Below are positions 1 through 9,117 of a DNA stretch of 64,000 nucleotides, in pieces. Each line of letters begins with the position of its first letter. Position 1 is the first letter of the stretch. The stretch is from Fratercula arctica (taxonomy: Eukaryota; Chordata; Aves; Charadriiformes; Alcidae), in contig CANTUZ010000004.1 of the NCBI GenBank assembly GCA_947846985.1, forward strand, positions 55,715,672 through 55,779,671. The letters are read 5' to 3'. The notes beneath the pieces were generated by a model. It saw nothing but the letters and a program-made list of their open reading frames with translations. It made no database searches and was not told where the DNA came from. The position numbers and the translations under genes were made by a program.

Positions 1-280
1 TAAAAGCTTTGATTTTTTTTTTTTTTTTTTTTTTTTTTGGCTGTTGCTATTTCAGGAACACTGAGGTTTTATGGTCTAAAAACTTTTCTGGCAGATGGAA
101 TTGTTAAATCATTCAGATGCTGGCTCTCTTGATGTAGAACAGTGAGTTTATAGGTATGATAGATTCTCAGACATGAACTTCAGTGCCTAAAAGCCATTAT
201 TTAGCACATCAATCTTTGCAGGACTCATCACTGGGAAGACAGTGACAACCCTGACATGGCCAAGTACACTGCAGTATTAG
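1..280. other. AT-rich flank with poly-T tract
   Basis: No gene is visible. An uninterrupted run of 26 T lies at 13-38; it could be a decayed retrocopy tail read on the other strand, but nothing adjoining it is recognisable. The flank ends where CR1 tail octamers begin. Confidence 0.5.
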
Positions 281-2135
281 AATCATAGAGTCATAGAATC
301 ATAGAATCATTTAGGTTGGAAAAGACCCTTGGGATCATCGAGTCCAACCATCAACTCCACTCTACAAAGTTCTCCCCTACACCATATCCCTTAACACCAC
401 ATCTAAACGAGTCTTAAACACATTCAGGGATGGTGACTCCACCACCTCCCTGGGCAGCCTATTCCAGTGTCTGACCACTCTTTCTGTGAAGAATTTTTTC
501 CTAATGTCCAGCCTAAACCTACCCTGCTGCAGCTTGAACCCATTCCCTCTTGTTCTATTGCTAATTACCTGTGAGAAGAGACCAGCACCAACCTCTCTAC
601 AATGTCCTTTCAAGTAGTTGTAGAGAGTGATGAGGTCTCCCCTCAGCCTCCTCTTCCTCAAACTAAACAGTCCCAGCTCCTTCAATCGCTCCTCATAAGA
701 TTTATTCTCCAGGCCCTTCACCAGCTTTGTTACCCTCCTCTGCACTCGCTCCAGCACCTCGATATCTCTCTCATATTGAAGTGCCCAGAACTGGACACAA
801 TACTCAAGGTGTGGCCTCACCAGTGCTGAGTACAGGGGAACAATCACCTCCCTACTTCTGCTGATCACAGTATTTCTAATACAAGCCAGGATGCCATTGG
901 CTTTCTTGGCCACCTGGGCACACTGCTGGCTCATGTTCAGCCGCTTGTCAATTAGAACTCCCAGGTCCTTTTCTGCCAGGCAGCTCTCCAGCCACACTTC
1001 CCCAAGCCTGTAGCGATGCATGGGGTTGTTGTGACCCAAGCGCAGGACCCGTCACTTGGCCTTGCTGAAGCACATTCCATTAGCGTTGGCCCATCGGTCC
1101 AATCTATCCAAGTCTCTCTGTAGAGCCTCCCTATCCTCATGTAGATCAGCACTCCCGCTTAGCTTTGTGTCATCTGCAAACTTGCTGATGATACACTCTA
1201 TGACCTTATCGAGGTCATCAATAAAGATGTTAAACAGAAATGGTCCCAACACTGAGCCCTGAGGAACACCACTTGTGACCGGCCACCAGCTGGATTTAAC
1301 TCCATTGACCACCACTCTTTGGGACCGCCCATCCAGCCAGTGCTTGATCCAGCAGACTGTATGCTCATCCAGGCCATGAGCCACCAGTTTTTCCATGAGA
1401 ATTCTATGGGGGACAGTGTCAAATGCTTTTCGAAAGTCTAGGTAGACAATGTCCACAGCCTTTCCCTCATCCAATAATTGGGTCATCTTGTCATAGAAGT
1501 AGATCAGGTTTGTCAGGCAGGACCTGCCTTTCGTAAACCCGTGCTGACTAGGCCTGATCCCCTGCTTGTCCATTATATGACTTGTAATGGCACTCAAGAT
1601 GATCTGCCTCATGACCTTCCCTGCTACTGAGGTCAGACTGACCTCATCCTTTGTGACTATGTTTCCCTCTGCATCCAATAAGGGAGGGAGATTTTCCCTA
1701 ATCCTCCTTTTGTTGTTAATGAATTTATAGAAACATTTTTTGTTATCCTTAACAGCTGTAGCTAGGTTGAGCTCTAGCTGCGCTTTGGCTCTCCTAATTT
1801 TCTCCCTGCATAGCTTCACTATATCCTTATAGTCTTCACGAGAGACCTGCCCTCTCTTCCAAAGGTCATAGACTCTCCTTTTGTTCTTGAGGTCCAGCCA
1901 AATGTCCCTATTTAGCCAGGCCTGTCTCCTTCCCTGCTTACTTGTTTTTCGGCACACGGGGACAGCCTCCTCCTGTGCCTTTAAGACTTCTCTCTTGAAG
2001 TATGTCCAGCCTTCCTGGGCTCCTATATCCTTCAGGGCAGCCTCCCAAGGGATTTTGTCCAGCAGTCTTCTGAACAGGTCAAAGTTTTTGAGTATGTAAT
2101 CAGGTACCTTCACAGAAGAGTAGAAGTGTGCTTAA
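281..2135 (-). mobile_element. CR1 LINE copy 1, 5'-truncated, minus strand
   Basis: On the minus strand this reads as the 3' two-thirds of a CR1 non-LTR retrotransposon. The terminal octamer repeats (ATAGAATC-type) lie at about 281-310 on the plus strand, followed by the short 3' UTR and the reverse-transcriptase coding region. The 5' end is cut off; clear CR1 protein homology stops near 2113-2135, before the endonuclease domain. It is more diverged from the two copies at 5.95-9.12 kb than those are from each other, so it is an older insertion or another subfamily. A typical target site duplication is not evident, as usual for CR1. Confidence 0.9.
377..2113 (-). pseudogene. CR1 ORF2 reverse transcriptase remnant with one stop and a large internal deletion
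   Basis: The frame encodes a CR1-type reverse transcriptase used for target-primed reverse transcription. The RT motif A (Y-L-D-F) lies at about 1433-1444 and the catalytic FADD at 1169-1180, both intact. Two breaks are seen. A TGA at 1052-1054 stands where the sister copies have a Cys codon in K-C-R-V-L; the frame continues unchanged on both sides, so this is a single nonsense change. At about 1638 the protein jumps from the T-K-D-E-V block straight to S-L-T-S, so about 118 residues present in the copy at 5.97 kb are absent, in frame; this removes the N-terminal RT fingers. The upstream end is a truncation, not a true start, and no Met start should be assumed. It is dead as an enzyme. Confidence 0.88.
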
Positions 2136-2929
2136 CAGAGGGTGTTTTGCTAGTCATAGTTTTTACACGTTCTGTGAACTTCTAGTCACAATGACCAATA
2201 TTTCTGAGTCTCTTGTTATAATTTGCAAAGAGTGGAGCTGTAGAACATATGACTTTTGAGCAAACAGTTGCATGAGCCACCATATGTTCCCTTCAGGACA
2301 TTCAGTTCATTCATCATGAAAATTTACACTGGATTTTACTAGCCAGTAGATTTCCTGTCCTCTTTCTCATACACGTTATTTACCTGAACAATATGGAACC
2401 AAAATAACTATGTCAGGTGAGGAGTACCAAGGGCCCTCTATGGTTAGTGGTTGTACAGTTCCAGTAGAGGAAGGCTTTCTGCTGATAATGGACTTCGCAG
2501 ACAAGGGCTGTGCTACAACAGGTGTAGCATTATTTGAGCTGTTGAGAAATTTATTGACAGATTGCTGCGTGCTGATACTTTAATGTGCAGAGGCAGATTT
2601 AGAATTGAGTCAATAGAAGATGACTGCCCCTCTGCATCAAGGAGACTAGCAGACTTTGGAAGCTCTAGGAAGGTGGCAGATGTTATACCTCATGTCTGAC
2701 TGTGGTCTGTGTCCTCTAGGTGTAGTCTGGCGACTATGCCCAGCACTGGCAAATGCCTGCCAGCCGTCTTTGTTATTTGAGCAACTCATTCTGAAAGCAG
2801 AAAATAGGACTTTGGGCACCATTTTTTTGCTTGCTTTCTTTCTAAGGTGTCTGATCCAGCTGCTAGTGAGTCTTTCTCATTTATTTTGGGAAAAATTGAT
2901 TCTAGGAGTCTTTCGTCTGCCCCATTTCT
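2136..2929. other. Intergenic, nothing recognised
   Basis: AT-rich sequence without a recognisable exon or repeat. The only long open frame here has no family resemblance that I can see and runs on into the putative old CR1 remnant. Confidence 0.4.
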
Positions 2930-3960
2930 TCATACTGCATAGGAATATAGGACTGGAAATGACCCTATGTGCATCAATTATCATCCTTTACTATTATAGA
3001 CACGGTATAATTAATGACTTTCAAAATCCAATTTAATAACAGCTAGGTTGTGGGTTTTCTTTGCTGCGGCCCTGAGGGCAACAAGAGGCCTGATAGTCCC
3101 TTCACAGCCCCCCTGGGGCCTCTCCTTACCTTGCCCATGTCCCAGGACCCCATTTCAGCCCCCACCTGGGGTTGTCAGTCCCTGTCCCAGTGATGCTGTA
3201 GGATGCTGGTCTCCAGCTCCCTTGCCCAGCCATGGGTCTCCCTGAGCCAGGCCCAGCCACAGGCTGATGTCCTGGCTTGGCCTTGGACTGTCCCCATTCC
3301 CAGGGAGGTGCCTGATGCCTGGGGCTGCCCCGGTTCCCCCAGCTGCCCTGCTCCTGGGCTGGCAAGGCCCTGCCCCGATGGCTGCCATGGGGATCTCCCA
3401 CCCACCCTTGCTGTGCCCTGACATCTTTTCTGCATCCTCTATTGCAGCTGGAAGGCTGTTTCAGAAGCTCAGTTTACTTCTTATTCAGAGCTTTTTTTCT
3501 AATTTTCTACCCTAAAGCTATTTATTATGAGCCTATAATTATTAGTGACAAATTGTTCTCTCACTTAGACAGAATTTTCCTTTCTTGACAATGCAATGAT
3601 GTATTTGTGATCAATGATTAAATCAATTTCCAGTGCTGCTCTGCTGGATTAAATAGGTCAAGCCACCCTTACGTGATAGGGTCTCCAAATTCAGGGTCAT
3701 CCTGGCCATCTTTCAGTTTATGTCCCTCTCGAGTATGAATGATTGGAATAATATGCATTACCCCAGAGAAGACAGCAGAAACACGTCACACAATAACATT
3801 GATATTTTCCTATCTGTACTTGAAATACTGCAATTAATACACCCAAGGATTGCTTTTGCCTTTTTCAGAGTTGCCCTTCATTGGCAGTCTGAAGTATCTT
3901 GTTATTTAGTACATGTAGATCCTCTTCCCTCCAAAACATGAGATTCCAGCTTATGGCAGC
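2930..3960 (-). mobile_element. Possible ancient CR1 remnant split by a GC-rich insert
   Basis: Around 2938-2970 there is a 'gaatataggactgga'-like string that resembles the 3' end of old sauropsid CR1 elements. Around 3835-3935 the order of short matches (a 'cccaaggattgcttttgcc' string, then a 'tagatcctcttcc' string) resembles the reverse complement of the CR1 coding 3' region, as seen clearly in the copy at 8.3-8.5 kb. Between them lies the GC-rich block at 3046-3425. Divergence is heavy and the assignment is tentative. Confidence 0.35.
3046..3425. repeat. GC-rich block of unknown family
   Basis: About 380 bp, rich in C and G (many CCCAG, CCTGG and GGGCTGG strings) and sharply set off from the AT-rich sequence on both sides. 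Open frames in several phases reflect the base composition and look like compositional artefacts. It may be a piece of an LTR or another avian repeat; I cannot name it. Confidence 0.4.
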
Positions 3961-5945
3961 GGTTTGTGTTGTAAGTGCTCCAGGGCTCAGTTGTCCATTG
4001 TGTACCCTTGGTCTCCCGTTTATTCTCTTACACTGACAAGAAATGGGAGAATGAAGAAAACGAAGAGTATAGACAGCAAATTCCCAAAAAGTGAGGAGTT
4101 CAGGAAAATGACAGAACACCCTAGGGAAGGCTAAACTGTAATTTTGAACTGTGCATTGTGGAAAATATCAGCATGGTTTAAAGAGAATATTTTCTGATTG
4201 AAGGGGAAGACTGTGACTGTCTGGAGACCACCTGTGGGCCTCCTGTGCTGCAGGCTGTGGAGAGACATTCGGTTCTGTACAAGTGACATCTCACATTAGT
4301 CAGTGCATGAATAAACATTGACTAATAAGCCCATCTTCCTGAGCTTTGCAAGTCTCCTTGTTTTCTTTTTTTTTTTTTTTTGCATAAATGTTGTTTCATA
4401 ACTGCTATCTTAGTAATTTCAAAGAGCATCCTAATGGTTCTTAGTCGAACTCTGTGTACAGGATTGCTGCTGTTCATTCACCGCAGTGCAGAAGCAGTAA
4501 CTTGTAAGTAATCATGAAACAGCACACAATTTGTATTTTAGTACAAATGCTTTTTGTGTGCTTCTTGTGCACACATAAGAAACACTCCAGATAAGCTAAT
4601 ATTAAATTTTTCATTTTTTTATATGTGTACCAAAGGACCTCTGAAATTTGGGTTAATGGTTGTTTGACAGAAATTCTACAGCAATACACCTGTGCATGTC
4701 AGTAACTTTAGTAGGAGCGTTCAGTATTTGAAGACTACAAGAGATGAACTTTAGGCAAGCTTGTTCATCCAAAGTGCTCTTTTTTTCTGCTTTTACGTGT
4801 GGCATCCCAGCTCAGACAGCAGAAGTACAGAGCCCTTTTTGCATGTTGAAGTGGAAATTCAGACATTAGACGTTTCCTCAAGTGGCAAGATAGAGGTCCT
4901 AGTCTCCGTAGGAAAAAGAAGAGATATTTTCTACACTGAAGTCTCAGAAGAACAACTTATTACATTAATAACAGAATTAATAATGATTTCTAAGGCTTTG
5001 TATACTCTTTCTGTACTCCTCTCACTATTTTATATGAGGATTGTTCTGCTGTGTCCCCTGTGAAATTCTTCGCACCTGTAATGCCTCCAGTAACTCTCAA
5101 TAGCTAACCATCATTTCCACACAAAATCTCCCTTGTACATTAGCTAAGTACAGCTGCATCCAGTATGGAGCTGTGTTGATGCTGTTTGGCTTTTGACAGG
5201 GCAAACTGAAGAGAAGCCTGTTGAGTTTATACTGGGGTCTTTCTATGAGGGACACTAATTTAGGTTGCTTTCCTCTCCCTCAAAGAGAGGAGAGGAAATG
5301 CTCAAAAGTTTCACGAAACCTGGTTGAAACTGGTAGGAACCTAATTATCTTTGAGAATCTATGATTCTCTGTCAAACCTGACTGATATTAGATAACGGCT
5401 CACGAATTATGAGAGGGGTGGGTGGGTGGATGGATGGGTGAATGGATGGACACTACAGTTACAAAAGTCTCATTTTTGAGGAAACCAGAATGCAATTGAT
5501 GGCTTGCTTCAGGCATATGTTAAAAGTCTAAAAATGCAGCATGACTTGTCTCTTCCAAAACCTAAAAATAGGGAAATGCTTTACTTATTGGTTGTTTACA
5601 TTTAAGTAATAGAAAACAAGTCTGCCACAATGTATCATCAATAAAACTAAATTGTAAAGCAGCATTAATCATTTTAGCAAAAACAGAGGTAGTCCAATGT
5701 AACAACTCCTTTTGACATTTTGTGGGAACAGGCATTACAGTTTTTCTGGTTTTGGGAAAAGAAATAGGCGATCAAGTTATGCACAGACACTTGGGGTGTG
5801 AAAGTTAGCAGTGCCTGTGGTTTGCCTTGAGAGAAGAGGGGAGAGTCATGAAAAGAAAGGGGAAAGAAAGGCAGATTTCTTGTGGGTTCTTAGTGTTCAT
5901 GTGAGTGCTCTGTGTATCTGTGATCTGTGTGTCTGGGCATGTATA
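3961..5945. other. Intergenic, AT-rich, with simple repeats
   Basis: No gene recognised. It contains a poly-T tract near 4368-4381 and a GGGT/GGAT microsatellite at 5415-5450. An open frame at 4761-5063 is discussed among the rejected items. Confidence 0.4.
5415..5450. repeat. (GGGT/GGAT)n microsatellite
   Basis: Imperfect tandem tetranucleotides, GGGT units passing into GGAT units, over about 36 bp. Confidence 0.8.
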
Positions 5946-5964
5946 TAGAATCATAGAATCATAG
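5946..5964 (-). repeat. CR1-type tail octamers on the 5' side of CR1 copy 2
   Basis: About two and a half copies of the ATAGAATC unit, in the orientation of a minus-strand CR1 tail. They abut the truncated 5' end of the plus-strand copy 2. They match the tail of the minus-strand copy 3 found on the other side of copy 2, as if copy 2 had been inserted into that tail. Confidence 0.75.
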
Positions 5965-7728
5965 AAAATAGGAAGACCAGAGAAGTTGTGGGCCCACTGT
6001 TGAATGAGACAGGAGTCATGGTGACGGAGGATGCGGAGAAGGCAGAGTTACTGAATGCCTTCTTTGCTTCGGTCTTTTCTGCTCGGCCCAGCCCTCAGAA
6101 GTCCCAGGCATTGAATAAAGTAACAGGGAAAGAAGAAGACTTCCCTTGGGTTGAGGAGGAGCGAGTGAGGGATCAATTAGATCATTTAGATATTCACAAG
6201 TCCATGGGCCCCGATGGGATGCACCCGAGAGTGCTGAGGGAGCTGGCAGAAGTCATTGCTGGGCCGCTCTCCATCATCTTTGAAAGGTCCTGGAGAACAG
6301 GTGAGGTGCCTGAGGACTGGAGGAAAGCCAATGTCACTCCAGTCTTCAAAAAAGGCAAGAAGGAGGAGCCAGGGAACTACAGGCCGGTCAGCCTCACCTC
6401 CATCCCTGGAAAGATGATGGAACAGCTTGTTCTGGGCGTCATCTCAAGGCATGTGGAGGAAAAGAAAGCTATCAGAAGTACTCAGCATGGATTCACCAAG
6501 GGGAAATCATGTCTGACTAATCTGATAGCCTTCTATGATGGCATGACTGGATGGATAGATGAGGGGAGGGCGGTAGATGTGGTCTATCTTGACTTAAGCA
6601 AAGCGTTTGACACGGTCTCCCACAGCATCCTCATAGGGAAGCTTAGGAAGTGTGGGTTAGATGAATGGACAGTAGGGTGGATAGAAAACTGGTTGAAAGA
6701 TAGAGCTCAGAGGGTTGTGATTAGGGGCACAGAATCTAGTTGGAGACCAGTGACGAGTGGTGTTCCCCAGGGGTCAGTACTGGGTGCAGTCCTCTTCAAT
6801 ATATTCATCAATGACCTGGATGAGGGGATAGAGTGCACCCTCAGCAAGTTTGCCGATGACACAAAGCTGGGGGGGGCGGCTGACACACCGGAGGGCTGTG
6901 CTGCCATACAGAGAGACCTGGACAGGTTGGAGATCTGGGCAGAGAGAAACCTTATGAAATTCAACAAGGGCAAGTGTAGGGTGCTGCACCTGGGGAGGAA
7001 CAACCCCATGCACCAGTACAGGTTGGGTGCTGACCTGCTGGAGAGCAGCTCTGTGGAAAGAGATCTGGGAGTCCTGGTGGACAACAGGATGACCATGAGC
7101 CAGCAATGTGCCCTTGTGGCCAAGAAGGCCAATGGCATCCTGGGGTGCATCAAAAAGAGTGTGGCCAGCAGGTCAAGGGAGGTCATCCTCCCCCTCTACT
7201 CTGCCCTGGTGAGGCCGCACCTGGAGTACTGTGTCCAGTTCTGGGCTCCCCGGTTCCAGAAGGACAGGGAACTGCTGGAAAGGGTGCAGCAGAGGGCTAC
7301 CAAGATGATTAGGGGACTGGAACACCTCTCTTATGAGGAAAGGCTGAGGGATTTGGGTCTCTTCAGTCTGGAAAAAAGACGGCTGAGGGGGGATCTTATC
7401 AACACTTATAAATACTTAAAGGATGGGTGTCAGGAGGATGGGACCAGGCTCTTTTCAGTAGTGCCTGGGGACAGGACAAGAGGCAATGGGCACAAACTTG
7501 AGCACAAGAAGTTCCACCTAAACATGAGGAGGAACTTCTTTACCCTGAGGGTGGCAGAGCACTGGAACAGGCTGCCCAGAGAGGTGGTGGAGTCTCCATC
7601 TCTGGAGACATTCAAAACCCACCTGGACACGTTCCTGTGCAACCTGCTCAAGGTGACCCTGCTCTGGCAGGGGGGTTGGACTAGATGATCTCCAGAGGTC
7701 CCTTCCAACCCTATGGTTCTATGATTTT
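5965..7728 (+). mobile_element. CR1 LINE copy 2, 5'-truncated, plus strand
   Basis: A young-looking CR1 copy of about 1.76 kb containing an uninterrupted RT frame, a short 3' UTR and a minimal terminal repeat ending near 7726. The endonuclease domain and ORF1 are missing by 5' truncation; homology begins at N-R-K-T-R-E, just upstream of the RT. It lies head-on against copy 3 with the two tails touching. The 3' terminal octamers run on into those of copy 3, so the exact border is ambiguous by several bases. Confidence 0.93.
5988..7688 (+). CDS. CR1 reverse transcriptase frame (ORF2 C-terminal part)
   Basis: The frame is 566 codons without a stop. It encodes the RT domain and C-terminal tail of CR1 ORF2. 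Motif A (V-V-Y-L-D-L) has its Asp at about residue 202 and the catalytic FADD is at residues 288-291, both intact. The conserved G-V-P-Q-G-S block precedes FADD as expected. The stop (TGA, 7686-7688) is about 40 bp before the terminal repeat, the usual CR1 arrangement. The apparent start is a GTG, and the frame is open further upstream to the truncation point near 5965, so this is not a natural initiation site. With no endonuclease and no promoter it should not be autonomous. Expression is not implied. Confidence 0.88.
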   Translation: MGPLLNETGVMVTEDAEKAELLNAFFASVFSARPSPQKSQALNKVTGKEEDFPWVEEERVRDQLDHLDIHKSMGPDGMHPRVLRELAEVIAGPLSIIFERSWRTGEVPEDWRKANVTPVFKKGKKEEPGNYRPVSLTSIPGKMMEQLVLGVISRHVEEKKAIRSTQHGFTKGKSCLTNLIAFYDGMTGWIDEGRAVDVVYLDLSKAFDTVSHSILIGKLRKCGLDEWTVGWIENWLKDRAQRVVIRGTESSWRPVTSGVPQGSVLGAVLFNIFINDLDEGIECTLSKFADDTKLGGAADTPEGCAAIQRDLDRLEIWAERNLMKFNKGKCRVLHLGRNNPMHQYRLGADLLESSSVERDLGVLVDNRMTMSQQCALVAKKANGILGCIKKSVASRSREVILPLYSALVRPHLEYCVQFWAPRFQKDRELLERVQQRATKMIRGLEHLSYEERLRDLGLFSLEKRRLRGDLINTYKYLKDGCQEDGTRLFSVVPGDRTRGNGHKLEHKKFHLNMRRNFFTLRVAEHWNRLPREVVESPSLETFKTHLDTFLCNLLKVTLLWQGGWTR

Positions 7729-7782
7729 CATAGAATCATAGAACCATAGAATCATAGAACCATAGAATCATAGAACCATAGG
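7729..7782 (-). repeat. CR1 terminal octamer array between copies 2 and 3
   Basis: CATAGAAT and CATAGAAC units alternate, giving a near-perfect 16-bp higher unit repeated about three times. This is the expanded 3' tail of the minus-strand copy 3. It is also the loop of the large inverted repeat. Confidence 0.85.
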
Positions 7783-9117
7783 GTTGGAAGGGACCTCTGG
7801 AGATCATCTAGTCCAACCCCCCTGCCAGAGCAGGGTCACCTAGAGCAGGTTACACAGGAACACGTCCAGGCGGGTTTTGAATGTCTCCAGAGATGGAGAC
7901 TCCACCACCTCTCTGGGCAGCCTGTTCCAGTGCTCTGCCACCCTCAGGGTAAAGAAGTTCTTCCTCATGTTTAGGTGGAACTTCTTATGCTCAAGTTTGT
8001 GCCCATTGCCTCTTGTCCTGTCCCCGGGCACTACTGAAAAGAGCCTGGTCCCATCCTCCCGACACCCACCCTTTAAGTATTTATAAGTGTTGATAAGGTC
8101 CCCCCTCAGCCATCTTTTTTCCAGACTGAAGAGACCCAAATCCCTCAGCCTTTCTTCATAAGAGAGGTGCTCCAGTCCCCTAATCATCTTTGTAGCCCTC
8201 TGCTGCACCCTCTCCAGCAGTTCCCTGTCCTTCTGGAACCGGGGAGCCCAGAACTGGACACAGTACTCCAGGTGCGGCCTCACCAGGGCAGAGTAGAGGG
8301 GGAGGATGACCTCCCTTGACCTGCTGGCCACACTCTTTTTGATGCACCCCAGGATGCCATTGGCCTTCTTGGCCACAAGGGCACATTGCTGGCTCATGGT
8401 CATCCTGTTGTCCACCAGGACTCCCAGGTCTCTTTTCACAGAGCTGCTCTCCAGCAGGTCAGCACCCAACCTGTACTGGTGCCTGGGGTTATTTGTCCCC
8501 AGGTGCAGCACCCTACACTTGCCCTTGTTGAATTTCATAAGGTTCCTCTCTGCCCAACTCTCCAGCCTGTGCAGGTCTCTCTGTATGGCGGCACAGCCTT
8601 CTGGTGTGTCAGCCCCTCCCCCCGGCTTTGTGTCATCGGCAAACTTGCTGAGGGTGCACTCTATCCCCTCATCCAGGTCATTGATGAATATATTGAAGAG
8701 GACTGCACCCAGTACTGACCCCTGGGGAACACCACTCGTCACTGACCTCCAACTAGACTCTGTGCCTCTAATCATGACTCTCTGAGCTCTGTCTTTCAAC
8801 CAGTTTTCTATCCACCCCACTGTCCATTCATCTAACCCACTCTTCCTAAGCTTCTCTATGAGGGTGCTGTGGGAGACTGTGTTGAACGCCTTGCTTAAGT
8901 CGAGGTAGACCACATCTACCGCCCTCCCCTCATCTATCCATCCAGTCATGCCGTCATAGAAGGCTATCAGATTAGTCAGACATGATTTCCCCTTGGTGAA
9001 TCCACGTTGACTACTTCTGATAGCTTTCTTTTCCTCCACATGCCTTGAGATGACACCCAGAATGAGCTGCTCCATCTTCTTTCCAGGGGTGGAGGTGAGG
9101 CTGACCGGCCTGTAGTA
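7783..9117 (-). mobile_element. CR1 LINE copy 3, 5'-truncated, minus strand
   Basis: This copy is nearly the mirror image of the 3' 1.35 kb of copy 2. Homology ends sharply at about 9117, in the Asn codon of N-Y-R-P-V. From there on the sequence is unrelated. By hand count about 24 amino-acid differences separate it from copy 2 in about 430 aligned residues, so both belong to the same recent subfamily. 5' truncation has removed ORF1, the endonuclease and the RT fingers. Confidence 0.92.
7840..9117 (-). pseudogene. CR1 reverse transcriptase fragment
   Basis: This open frame starts inside the RT domain (Y-R-P-V-S-L) and ends at a TAG at 7840-7842. Copy 2 has AAG at the matching place and continues for another 13 residues or so. 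FADD is present at 8632-8643 and motif A (Y-L-D-L) is intact, but the N-terminal fingers are missing. The open frame continues past 9117 into non-CR1 sequence to about 9171; those residues are chance. Non-functional fragment. Confidence 0.85.

Noticed and set aside
3126..3435. Several overlapping open frames in the GC-rich block
   Set aside because: Multiple phases are open at once on both strands, the mark of base composition and not of coding.
4761..5063. 100-codon open frame that looks somewhat protein-like, preceded by an acceptor-like CAG
   Set aside because: I find no matching donor at a sensible place, and no known domain. A conserved exon cannot be excluded without cross-species comparison.
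5988..5990. GTG as a start codon of the CR1 RT frame
   Set aside because: The frame is open upstream to the truncation point and CR1 protein homology continues there, so the GTG is internal.
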